Assembly: GCA_016215025.1 (NCBI GenBank) | Contig: JACRMI010000020.1 | Location: 1-64,000, forward strand | Direction: 5' to 3' | DNA length: 64,000 nt | Origin: Chloroflexota bacterium | GTDB taxonomy: Bacteria > Chloroflexota > Anaerolineae > UBA4142 | Shown here: in pieces, positions 1 through 8,310 of the stretch | How positions within the stretch are numbered: position 1 is the first letter of the stretch | Layout: each line of letters opens with the position of its first letter | Notes under the pieces: generated by a model | Told to the model about the DNA's origin: nothing | Seen by the model: only the letters and a program-made list of their open reading frames with translations | Database searches by the model: none | Made by a program: the position numbers and the translations under genes

Positions 1-2
1 TG

Positions 3-941
3 CTAACGGTTTATGCAGTGTTGAATTCTCTCACCAAGCGGCGCCCGTTTCCTTTGCCAAGTCTTGCGTTATTAGCTCTCGCCCAAATACCATTAGCTAT
101 TTATTCTGCCTCGCTCTTTTACTTTGGTCCGGTATGGTCGGTCTTTACCCAGCAGAATGTGACGCCATCGCCCTTGCCAATTTATTACATACTCGGCTTG
201 GGGTTAATCGGTGCGTTTGCAGTCTGGGGCGCATGGCGCATTTTACGGCGACCATTTAATCAAGCGCACGTATTGGTGATTTGGGTTATCGTGGTTGCTG
301 TGCTAGCTTACGTACCATTGCAATTTCAGCGACGATTTACGGAAGGCGTCATCGGACCGCTCGCCATTCTTGCATCGATGGGATTGGGTTATGGACTCGT
401 GCCCGCACTCAAACGCTGGAAAGCATTTCGGCGTCGATTGGCAGCATCGCAGTATGCTTTTTCGCGCGCGCGCAACTTGATCGTGTTCATCGTTATTATC
501 GCATCGACTATATCGAGCTTGTATCTGATCTTTGGCGGGGCGTTGCTCGTCGCCATGAGGTCTCCCAAGCTTTTTGATTCAAACGATGTGGTGCTAGCCG
601 TCGATTGGTTGGGCGAGCAATCGGATTGGCAAGCCACGGTTTGGTCGGCGGAACAAACCGGAATGATAATTCCCGCGCGCATCGGTCATCGGGTTTATTT
701 AGGACATCAATTCGAGACGGCTCATTACGAAGCCAAGATCGAAAATGTGGCGCGGTTCTTTGATTCAAAGACCAGCGACGATGACCGAATGACGTTGCTG
801 CATGAGTGCAACTGTGAGTTCGTGTTCTATGGGCCAACGGAGCGTGCGCTGGGCGACTTCGATCCGGCTCAAGGCGCGTTTTTGCAACCGGTCTATCAAA
901 ATGCAACCGTGAGAATTTTTCGCGTGCGGACCAAGTCGTGA
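3..941 (+). CDS. GT-C type membrane protein, C-terminal part (truncated by window edge)
   Basis: The reading frame is open to the left edge, and the first possible start inside the window is GTG at 18, so the true start probably lies outside. About five hydrophobic segments are followed by a soluble C-terminal domain of about 110 residues. The visible part is clearly paralogous to the C-terminal half of the protein at 5904-7568: both share RRF-EGV--PLAILA, IPAR-G--V-(L/V)G, and GDFDP followed by F-R-R at the end. In GT-C glycosyltransferases the membrane part uses a polyprenyl-phosphate sugar and the C-terminal domain is extracytoplasmic. The catalytic N-terminal loops are not visible, so assignment to the GT-C group rests on the paralogue and the neighbours. 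Substrate unknown. Confidence 0.6.
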   Translation, partial: LTVYAVLNSLTKRRPFPLPSLALLALAQIPLAIYSASLFYFGPVWSVFTQQNVTPSPLPIYYILGLGLIGAFAVWGAWRILRRPFNQAHVLVIWVIVVAVLAYVPLQFQRRFTEGVIGPLAILASMGLGYGLVPALKRWKAFRRRLAASQYAFSRARNLIVFIVIIASTISSLYLIFGGALLVAMRSPKLFDSNDVVLAVDWLGEQSDWQATVWSAEQTGMIIPARIGHRVYLGHQFETAHYEAKIENVARFFDSKTSDDDRMTLLHECNCEFVFYGPTERALGDFDPAQGAFLQPVYQNATVRIFRVRTKS

Positions 942-956
942 GATAAAGTGTTCGAA

Positions 957-2996
957 ATGAAAGCTGATTGGCGCAAACTTGTTTTGATCGTAATCGTCGT
1001 TGCGTGGACCTTTGCCGTGGTCTTTGGCTACTACGTCGTTCACAAGCCATTCACCACGGCGAATGTACTAGCCATCGCAAGTTCTATTGGCGATGTGCTG
1101 ACGGCATTGGCGTTATATGCGTTGGCGGCAGTTCTTGGTCGGAAGGCATTGCGCTCATTTGGGTTTCAAAGTCCGCTAGAAGAAATCGTTTTTCAAATCG
1201 GCCTAGGGCTGGCCGTCGTTTCATTTGTGACGTTGGCGCTTGGGTTGATCGGTTGGCTCCATCCACTTTTCCTTTGGGCAATCGTTTTGCTGGCGCTGGT
1301 CACTTTGCGAAAAGATTTGCGCGTTGTGTGGCGTACGCTACGCTCCATTCAACTCTCGTGCAGCACTCGATTCGAGCGGTGGCTCGCAGGTGGAATCGGT
1401 TTTGTTTTGATCGTCACGTTCTTGTTTGGGCTGACTCCGCCGCTTGGGTGGGATGGCTTGCAGTATCATTTGGTCGGACCGAAATTGGCATTGCAAGCCG
1501 GACGGATTCTTCCACCGCCGGATAATCCTTCGCTAAGTTTTCCTGGGTTGGTCGAGATGCTCTTTCTCGCCGCGATGGGTCTCAAGAGCGATAGTGCGGC
1601 GCAGTTGATGCACTGGGGTTATTTGCCACTCTTGTTGGGTGCAGTGATGGCGCTGGCGCAGCGACATTTTTCTTCGCGCGTTGGCTGGCTGGCGCTTGCG
1701 CTGCTCGTGACGGTCCCATCGTTGATGAGTGTTTCGACTTTGGCCTACAACGATGTCGCGCTCGCGTTCTACACCTTGACGGCGTTGATGCTGGCGTGGC
1801 GGGCCAATTCGAGCAAGCAGTTGGGTGATTTTGCGTTGGCAGGAATTTTCGCTGGGTTGGCGATGGGCGAAAAGTACACCGCCGTTTTTGTTCCACTCGT
1901 CCTGCTCGTGCTTATCTTTCGACTCGATGGGCGAGCGATCGTTGCGATGATCGTTTTTGGCGTGAGTGCCGCAGTGGTCGCCTCGCCATGGCTCATCCGC
2001 AATTGGATTTTTGTGGGCAATCCGGTTTACCCGTTTGTCTGGGGCGGAGTCAATTGGGATAGCTTTCGCGCTGAATGGTATTCGCGTTTTGGCACGGGCA
2101 TGATGAATGAGCCGCTTCGGTTGCTCATCGCGCCCTGGGAAGCCACAGTCGTCGGCAGCGAGCAGGCGACTTTGTATCAAGCGACGATCGGTCCATTGTT
2201 GCTAACTCTGATTCCACTGAGCTTGCTCGTGCGAGCGCCAGCCGCAGCAATCACACGTTGGCTCTGGATTTGTGCTGGCTTGATGTATTTGGTATGGCTT
2301 GTTGGCGTTGCGCAATCGGCCTTGCTTTGGCAAACTCGCCTCTTGTTTTTTGCATTTCCGATTTTTGCTCTACTTGCGGCACTTGGCTTTGAACAGTTGG
2401 AGCAACTCACGCTGCCACAATTTTCCATTCAACGTTTTGTGACTTTGGTGATGAGCTTGGTGATTGGTTTGAGCTTGTTCTCTTATGGCTTGGCGCTCAT
2501 TCAAAGTAATCCATTTCGATTCCTGGTCGGAGTGCAATCGCGCGAACAATATCTTGCGAGTGCGTTAGGCGAATATTATTCGGTCGCCGAGTTTGTCAAT
2601 CACCAATTGCCCTCCGACGCGCGCGTATTATTCTTGTGGGAGACGCGTCCATATTATTTCAATTGCTCGGTTTTAGAGGATGCGCAGTTGGATCGCTGGC
2701 CGCATTTGCGGTGGCGGTATCACAACATAGACGCAATTGTAGGCTACGTTCGCCACGAGAAATATACGCACATTCTACTTTACCGCTCGGGCTTGGATCA
2801 GGTCTTTCAGGCGGGAATTGATCCTGTGATGCGTGAAGACGCGTTCGCGTTGCAAGATTTCCTGGATCGATATGCTCATCAAATATATGGCAAGTCAGCG
2901 TTGGAGATTGTGACGCTAGATAGCAAACCTTCTGTCGCCAACGTCAGCGGTGATGCGTATGCCGTCTATGAAGTCAGTCGCTCGCAGGGGCAGTAG
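957..2996 (+). CDS. polytopic membrane protein, probable GT-C glycosyltransferase
   Basis: The protein has about 679 residues, more than ten hydrophobic segments and an extracytoplasmic C-terminal domain of about 150 residues. The first large loop carries GWDGLQYHLVGPKLAL with an acidic residue near its start, as expected for the catalytic loop of ArnT/PMT-like GT-C enzymes. AYNDVALAFYTL and GEKYTAVFVPL follow in later helices. ATG at 957 is preferred; an in-frame GTG at 948 is possible. The gene starts 15 bp after the preceding stop and ends 3 bp before the next gene, so it is probably co-transcribed. The likely activity is transfer of a sugar from a polyprenyl-phosphate donor on the outer face of the membrane. 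Acceptor and sugar cannot be read from the sequence. Confidence 0.6.
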   Translation: MKADWRKLVLIVIVVAWTFAVVFGYYVVHKPFTTANVLAIASSIGDVLTALALYALAAVLGRKALRSFGFQSPLEEIVFQIGLGLAVVSFVTLALGLIGWLHPLFLWAIVLLALVTLRKDLRVVWRTLRSIQLSCSTRFERWLAGGIGFVLIVTFLFGLTPPLGWDGLQYHLVGPKLALQAGRILPPPDNPSLSFPGLVEMLFLAAMGLKSDSAAQLMHWGYLPLLLGAVMALAQRHFSSRVGWLALALLVTVPSLMSVSTLAYNDVALAFYTLTALMLAWRANSSKQLGDFALAGIFAGLAMGEKYTAVFVPLVLLVLIFRLDGRAIVAMIVFGVSAAVVASPWLIRNWIFVGNPVYPFVWGGVNWDSFRAEWYSRFGTGMMNEPLRLLIAPWEATVVGSEQATLYQATIGPLLLTLIPLSLLVRAPAAAITRWLWICAGLMYLVWLVGVAQSALLWQTRLLFFAFPIFALLAALGFEQLEQLTLPQFSIQRFVTLVMSLVIGLSLFSYGLALIQSNPFRFLVGVQSREQYLASALGEYYSVAEFVNHQLPSDARVLFLWETRPYYFNCSVLEDAQLDRWPHLRWRYHNIDAIVGYVRHEKYTHILLYRSGLDQVFQAGIDPVMREDAFALQDFLDRYAHQIYGKSALEIVTLDSKPSVANVSGDAYAVYEVSRSQGQ

Positions 2997-2999
2997 CCG

Positions 3000-4514
3000 A
3001 TGATTTCAAATCCGCGTCTACGCCGTTACGCCGTGCTGTGTTCGATCCTGGTCAGCGCTTTTGCGTTGCGCATTTTCTATTTGAACGAGCGTGGGCTATG
3101 GTACGATGAAGCTTTTGCAATCCTCTATGCGGCGCGTTCGTTTGCGGAAATGATTGCGGGCACGCTCACGCAGGTTGACGGAGCAGCAGCCGATGTGCAT
3201 CCGCTCTTTTACTATTTTTCGTTGCACACTTGGATGCAGTGGGCAGGCGACAGTGTTTTCGCGGCGCGCTTTTATTCGGTGTTTTTCGGCGTTGCCACAC
3301 TCCCCATCATATTCTCTCTCTCGCGCCGCTTGTTTTCTAAGAGAGTTGCGATGGCATCGATACTCATCGTGGCGCTGGCTCCATTTCACTTGGCGTATTC
3401 GCAAGAGGCGCGCATGTATGCGCAGCTAGGATTTTGGAGTGCATTGGCGTTTCTCGCTTTCGTTCGATATTCGCGCGGGGCCGGTAAACACTGGTGGAGC
3501 GTGTTTGTCGTTTCAGGCGCATGTGCGCTCTATAGCCACAATCTCGCGTTTTTCAGTTTTGTGGCGCTAGGCATGTGGACGATTGGTGAAGCGATTCGCA
3601 CCCGAAGCATTCATTTGTTGCGCGCAACCATTCTCGCGGGCGGAGCGATGTTGGTCTTGTGGCTGCCCTGGCTTGTCGTCGTGCCAAGTCAATTGGGGAA
3701 AATTCAGCAAGCGTATTGGGTTGCGTTTCCGACACTCGTTACGCTGTTCCAAACGCTCCTCGTGTTCACATTCGGTTTCGATAATGCAGCGGTTCCGCCA
3801 ATGCTCCTGCCTATTTTACTTTTTGTCACGATCATTCTATTCGTGTTCCTGGGTCTTCAAGTCAGGCGATGGATTCATCGAGATGCGCCGAGTCTTGGAT
3901 TAACGCTCACCATGGCATTCTTGCCCATCGCGTTGTTATTTATCGTGTCGCAATGGCGACCGGTGTATATCATCCGTGCATTGATGCCCGCTTTTTTGTG
4001 GTACGCGATTTGTATCGGTTGGATGTTGGCGGGAATGCCGAGATTGGTTTACCGAACGTTCGTGGTGGTACTTGGTGCAATTGTTCTAGTTTTGCTTCCC
4101 GCATATTATACCTATGCGGAATTTCCACGCTCGCCATTTAAACAAGCCGATGCCATGTTGCGCGCGAAGATGCAGCCCGGTGACGGAATCATTCACGATA
4201 ACAAGATGACGTATTTTCCCATGCACTATTATGATCCGAAGCTGGCTCAATCGTTTATCGCCGATCCTGCCGGAGCGGGCAGTGACACGCTGGCGCTTCC
4301 TACTCAGCAGGCGCTTGGATTGTACGCGACATCCATCGATGCAGAGATGGCAGGGAAATCGCGAGTGTGGTTTGTCATTTTTCAACTTGCGCTCGATCAA
4401 GCAAACGAAAGCGGAGAATCGCAAGGGAATATGGCACGATTGGATGCAACGATGACTCGACACAACGTGATCCCGATTGGCGATTTGAGGATTCTTGAAT
4501 ATGTGGCTCGTTGA
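3000..4514 (+). CDS. GT39 family (PMT_2/ArnT-like) membrane glycosyltransferase
   Basis: The protein has 504 residues. Family signatures are plain: LNERGLWYDEAF near residue 30 (first-loop catalytic Asp-Glu), DVHPLFYYFSLHTW near residue 65, and AYSQEARMYA near residue 130, which is the Q-E-A-R-M-Y motif shared by dolichyl-phosphate-mannose mannosyltransferases. About eleven transmembrane helices precede a short outer C-terminal domain. GT39 enzymes move a sugar from a polyprenyl-phosphate carrier to a protein or lipid acceptor outside the membrane. ATG at 3000 follows the previous stop by 3 bp, and the 3' end overlaps the next gene by 14 bp, which supports an operon and translational coupling. 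Confidence 0.8.
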   Translation: MISNPRLRRYAVLCSILVSAFALRIFYLNERGLWYDEAFAILYAARSFAEMIAGTLTQVDGAAADVHPLFYYFSLHTWMQWAGDSVFAARFYSVFFGVATLPIIFSLSRRLFSKRVAMASILIVALAPFHLAYSQEARMYAQLGFWSALAFLAFVRYSRGAGKHWWSVFVVSGACALYSHNLAFFSFVALGMWTIGEAIRTRSIHLLRATILAGGAMLVLWLPWLVVVPSQLGKIQQAYWVAFPTLVTLFQTLLVFTFGFDNAAVPPMLLPILLFVTIILFVFLGLQVRRWIHRDAPSLGLTLTMAFLPIALLFIVSQWRPVYIIRALMPAFLWYAICIGWMLAGMPRLVYRTFVVVLGAIVLVLLPAYYTYAEFPRSPFKQADAMLRAKMQPGDGIIHDNKMTYFPMHYYDPKLAQSFIADPAGAGSDTLALPTQQALGLYATSIDAEMAGKSRVWFVIFQLALDQANESGESQGNMARLDATMTRHNVIPIGDLRILEYVAR

Positions 4515-5901
4515 TCGTTGGCGCTCTTTCGATCCGTCATGGAAATTTGCGATAGGTGCTTATCTCGTCGCACGAGTTGCATTGAGTGTATGGGCGACAT
4601 TCATCGTGTTATTATTCCCTGTCTTGGTGAAGAATCTCGATCTGTTCGGTGTGCCGGTACTGGGTTATTTCGATTTGGTCGAAGGGCAACGCTATGCTTA
4701 CTCTCGCCAAGTCGATCAAACCATACTTTCGTTTCGTGCTGGTGACAATGGCTTTGTCACCGATTATCAAACGGCGAGTGTTTGGGCGTTGCGCGATGGG
4801 CGCGCGGTGTCTGGCGAATATTCGGGGAGGTCACTCGCGACAACATCGTACTCCGTCGAAGATATTTTCCCGTATCGCGGCATTCCGTCGAATCAAAATA
4901 TTCTATTGTCGGCATGGCAGCGGTTTGACACGAATTGGTATTTGAAAATTGCGCAGCAAGGTTACGCCGCCGATGATGGCAGCACGGTCTATTTTCCACT
5001 TTATCCCGCATTGATTCGCGTTGCCAGTTTCCTCATTGGCGACTCGCTGCTTGCAGCGTTGTTTGTCTCCAACCTTGCGGCTATCGGCGCGCTCGCGTTG
5101 TTATACCGATTGAGTCGAGAATTATTTCCATCGACGGATGCACGTCGAACGATTGTTTATTGGCTGCTTTTTCCGACTGCGTTCTTTCTGCTCGCGGCGT
5201 ACACCGAAGCGCTCTTTTTATTTTTGACGCTTGGCGCATTTGTCGCTGCACGCCAAAGTCGATGGGTGGTTGCTGCGTTGTTTGGTGCATTCGCCGCGTT
5301 CACACGATTGCAGGGTGTGTTATTGATCGTTCCCTTGGCGTATATGCTTTGGCGAGATTGGCGCAATGCGCAGCACGTAACACGCAGCACGTATCATGCA
5401 TCACACATCACGCATTACGTTTTACGTTTTACCGCCTTACTCGCAATTCCGTTCGCCACACTCGTTTTTCTCGCCTTTACTAATCTCTCACTCATCGCTA
5501 GTTACGAAGGTGAGCTGCATGCTCGCTTTGTGATGCCCTGGGATAATGTACTTGCCTCCGTGGCTTTACTCACTAGCGGGCAGGGTAGTCCTATCGATGC
5601 GCTAAATCTTGTCGCGACGATTGGATTTGGCATAATGCTGTTTGTAGTGTGGAAAACGCGCAGCGTGCCGCTCGAGTACAGTCTCTATTCGATCGCGATG
5701 TTCTTTGCGCCGCTATTGCGCATGACGACGACGCAGCCGCTTGTGAGCATGGATCGTTATGTGCTCGTCATGTTTCCGATTTTTATGCTTTGGGGCGTGT
5801 GGGGAAAGAATTCTTGGGTGAATCGTGCCGTGGTCTATCTATCGTTTCCACTGCAACTTTATCTGAGTGCGCAGTTCATCCTGTGGGGCTGGGTCGGCTG
5901 A
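4501..5901 (+). CDS. PIG-V-like mannosyltransferase (GT-C)
   Basis: The protein has 466 residues and about ten helices. The core of the PIG-V family is visible: WQRFDTNWYLKIAQQGY near residue 140, then VYFPLYPALIRVA about 20 residues later. This corresponds to the W-D--WY--IA--GY and FPLYP-L motifs of GPI mannosyltransferase 2 relatives. ATG at 4501 is chosen over an in-frame TTG at 4495; GAGG lies about ten bases upstream. A loop near residues 289-312 (RNAQHVTRSTYHASH and following) is encoded by a pure heptamer repeat array at 5370-5432 and is probably a late insertion between two helices. Substrate unknown. Confidence 0.75.
   Translation: MWLVDRWRSFDPSWKFAIGAYLVARVALSVWATFIVLLFPVLVKNLDLFGVPVLGYFDLVEGQRYAYSRQVDQTILSFRAGDNGFVTDYQTASVWALRDGRAVSGEYSGRSLATTSYSVEDIFPYRGIPSNQNILLSAWQRFDTNWYLKIAQQGYAADDGSTVYFPLYPALIRVASFLIGDSLLAALFVSNLAAIGALALLYRLSRELFPSTDARRTIVYWLLFPTAFFLLAAYTEALFLFLTLGAFVAARQSRWVVAALFGAFAAFTRLQGVLLIVPLAYMLWRDWRNAQHVTRSTYHASHITHYVLRFTALLAIPFATLVFLAFTNLSLIASYEGELHARFVMPWDNVLASVALLTSGQGSPIDALNLVATIGFGIMLFVVWKTRSVPLEYSLYSIAMFFAPLLRMTTTQPLVSMDRYVLVMFPIFMLWGVWGKNSWVNRAVVYLSFPLQLYLSAQFILWGWVG
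5370..5432 (+). repeat. in-frame tandem heptamer array inside the PIG-V-like gene
   Basis: Nine consecutive 7-bp words in exact phase: gcagcac, gtaacac, gcagcac, gtatcat, gcatcac, acatcac, gcattac, gttttac, gttttac. The total of 63 bp is a multiple of both 7 and 3, so the host reading frame is kept. It encodes a His/Thr/Arg-rich loop between two hydrophobic segments. Confidence 0.85.
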
Positions 5902-5903
5902 AC

Positions 5904-7568
5904 ATGCAGACGAATTCGATTTCGAAACGCGAATGGGCGATGGCAGTGGGCATCGCGTTGATCGTGGTTATCTTGTGTCAGATTCCCTATGTGCTTGGTT
6001 ATGTGCTTGCGCCAAAAGGAATCGAGTTCACGGGATTGATGATCAATGTCGAAGACGGAAGCTATTTGTCTGCTATTGGGCAAGGCATGAAGGGCGCTTG
6101 GCTCTATCATCTCCCGTTTACGACTGAAGAACATGCGCCTGTTCTTATCGAAGGGTTTTATCTTTGGCTTGGACACTTGGCACGACTTTTCAACCTTTCG
6201 GCGGTGACGATGTGGCATTTGGCACGCGGCATCGCTGACTTGATTCTGTGTGTTGCCCTTTTCGGTTTCATCGCTCAATTTCTTGATTCAACCCGCCAAC
6301 GCATTGTCGCCTATCTACTTGCAATTTTTGGAGCGGGCTATGATTTGTGGCGTCTGCCTTTCGACACGCCGGACGTTTTCGAAGCCGTCCCCATCGAGTT
6401 GAGAATACCTGAAGCACATCTCTTTTACAGTGCGCTGACCTATCCGCATTTTGCGATTTCGGTTGCGCTGTTGTTGATGACCTTTTACTTCATTTTGCAG
6501 CTGTTCAATTCGGCGAACCAAAGAGTCCGACCATGGTGCTATGCGATTGGAGCTGGACTGGGTAATCTTCTCCTCGGATTTGTCTATCCGTTTCTCATTT
6601 ATCTGATTGTTGCAGTGACGGGGATTTACTATATGTTTCTGACATGGCGTGAGCGTCGAATTCTGCTTCGTCAAACTGTCCTGCTTTTTGTTGCCTTTGC
6701 GATACCAGCGCCTTTGTTCTTGTACTATCAACTGGTCTTGATGACCCAGCCCATTTTTCGGAATTGGAATCAACAGGCAACTACCGTATCTCCCCATCCA
6801 ATTCATTTTGTACTCGCTTACTTGCTTTACCTATTATTCGCAATTCCAACCTTGAAATTATTCAATCGATTTTCAGAAACGCAAAAACGATGGCTGTCCT
6901 TTCTGTGGGTTTGGGTTGGTGCTGTAGCCATTTTGCTTTATACTCCGATAAGCCAGCAACGGCGTTTTGTCGAAGGAGTCCAAGTGCCATTGGCAATTCT
7001 CGCCGTGCTGGGGCTAGAGCAAATCGTTTATCCTTGGCTTGATGAGCACGTGTTTGTGAAGCTGAGCCAACGACCGCATTACACGATCGCGGGGTTGAGG
7101 CGATTGGTAGTTGTCGTCATTATCCTTGTGGCGAGCATATCGAGTGCGTATGTATGGATCAGTAGCGTCGTTCTCCTCGGTTTCGGACAACCCTATCCGC
7201 TCTTTCGTCCGACAACAGAGTTGCAAGCGATGGATTGGCTGCGCGCGAATACATTACCGACCGACAACATTTTTTCTTCGTACTGGTCGGGGAGTTTTAT
7301 CCCTGCTCGTTCTGGTAACACAGTGTTTGTCGGTCAACGTTATGAGACGCTTCGATTTGAGGAAAAGCGAAAAGCATCGGAAGATTTTTGGGATAACAAA
7401 ACCGACGATGCATGGCGTTATGATCTCTTGCGCAGCTATCGCATCGGCTACGTTTTTTGGGGCAGAGGCGAACGCGACCTTGGCGATTTTGATCCAGAGC
7501 ACACCAATTATCTTGAACAGGTTTTTTCTAATGCGACCACTCGCATCTATCGAGTGCGAATCCAATAA
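5904..7568 (+). CDS. polytopic membrane protein, GT-C-like, paralogue of the first gene
   Basis: The protein has 554 residues with about ten transmembrane segments and an outer C-terminal domain from about residue 430. ATG at 5904 lies 2 bp after the previous stop. The frame stays open upstream to 5649, but that part lies over the preceding gene and has no membrane-protein character, so it is not included. The first loop contains NVEDGSYLSAIGQGMKGAW followed by TTEEHAPVLIEGFYLWLGH, compatible with a GT-C active-site loop. The C-terminal domain matches the truncated gene at the left edge, indicating a tandem duplication. It is probably a lipid-linked-sugar-dependent transferase; no characterised homologue is recognised with certainty. 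Confidence 0.6.
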   Translation: MQTNSISKREWAMAVGIALIVVILCQIPYVLGYVLAPKGIEFTGLMINVEDGSYLSAIGQGMKGAWLYHLPFTTEEHAPVLIEGFYLWLGHLARLFNLSAVTMWHLARGIADLILCVALFGFIAQFLDSTRQRIVAYLLAIFGAGYDLWRLPFDTPDVFEAVPIELRIPEAHLFYSALTYPHFAISVALLLMTFYFILQLFNSANQRVRPWCYAIGAGLGNLLLGFVYPFLIYLIVAVTGIYYMFLTWRERRILLRQTVLLFVAFAIPAPLFLYYQLVLMTQPIFRNWNQQATTVSPHPIHFVLAYLLYLLFAIPTLKLFNRFSETQKRWLSFLWVWVGAVAILLYTPISQQRRFVEGVQVPLAILAVLGLEQIVYPWLDEHVFVKLSQRPHYTIAGLRRLVVVVIILVASISSAYVWISSVVLLGFGQPYPLFRPTTELQAMDWLRANTLPTDNIFSSYWSGSFIPARSGNTVFVGQRYETLRFEEKRKASEDFWDNKTDDAWRYDLLRSYRIGYVFWGRGERDLGDFDPEHTNYLEQVFSNATTRIYRVRIQ

Positions 7569-7583
7569 GACTGGAGTTCCTTG

Positions 7584-8282
7584 ATGAAGCTGTCTGTAAT
7601 CATCCCTGTGTACAACGAAGAAATGACGATTGGTGAATTAATTGACCGGGTCCAGCGAGTTGATATTGGCAATATCGAAATGGAAATCATCGTCGCAAAC
7701 GATGGCTCGACGGATACAAGTCCAGCGATTATCGAAAACCGGCGACAGTCGCATCCGAACTTGATTCAAGCGTACTCCATGCCGATCAATTTGGGTAAAG
7801 GCGCGGCCATCCGACTTGGACTGTATCATGCCACGGGCGATGTCATTTTGATTCAAGACGCCGATCTCGAATTGGATCCGAACGAGTACGGCGCGCTGCT
7901 CAAGCCAATTCTCGACTGCAAGACGGATGTGGTCTATGGCTCGCGTTTTATGAATGCACGCAAACGAAAAATCGCCCTCAAGTCGCGCTTGGCAAATTCG
8001 TTTCTGACTCACCTGACCAACTTTTTATACGGCACCCATCTCACCGATATGGAAACGGCTTACAAAGTCTTTCGCCGTCAGGCATTGCAGGGTATCCGCT
8101 TGCGCTGCGTTCATTTTGATTTTGAGCCAGAGATCACCGGGCAACTTGCCAAGCACAAGCAGCGCATCTTGGAAGTGCCGATTTCGTACAACCCGCGTCG
8201 CGCCGACGAGGGCAAAAAGATTTCCTGGGTCGATGGCGTCGAAGCCATTTACACTCTGTTGCGCGTGCGATTTTCAAATTAG
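7584..8282 (+). CDS. GT2 glycosyltransferase, polyprenyl-phosphate sugar synthase-like
   Basis: The protein has 232 residues and a GT-A fold. LSVIIPVYNEE opens the Rossmann-like half, VANDGSTD binds the nucleotide, and IQDADLELDPNEY near residue 90 is the D-x-D metal site. ETAYKVFRR and the terminal VEAIYTLLRVRF are typical of dolichol-phosphate mannose synthase relatives that lack a membrane tail. Such enzymes transfer mannose or glucose from a nucleotide sugar to polyprenyl phosphate on the cytoplasmic face. ATG at 7584 has GGAG seven bases upstream; the in-frame TTG at 7581 is less well placed. It is the only GT2 enzyme among about a dozen GT-C genes, so it may feed all of them. Confidence 0.85.
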   Translation: MKLSVIIPVYNEEMTIGELIDRVQRVDIGNIEMEIIVANDGSTDTSPAIIENRRQSHPNLIQAYSMPINLGKGAAIRLGLYHATGDVILIQDADLELDPNEYGALLKPILDCKTDVVYGSRFMNARKRKIALKSRLANSFLTHLTNFLYGTHLTDMETAYKVFRRQALQGIRLRCVHFDFEPEITGQLAKHKQRILEVPISYNPRRADEGKKISWVDGVEAIYTLLRVRFSN

Positions 8283-8310
8283 TCGGCGATGTCTCGTGCG
8301 TGGCAATGAA

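Noticed and set aside
5649-5903. N-terminal extension of the GT-C protein starting at 5904
   Set aside because: The 85 codons lie over the PIG-V-like gene in another frame and lack membrane-protein character.
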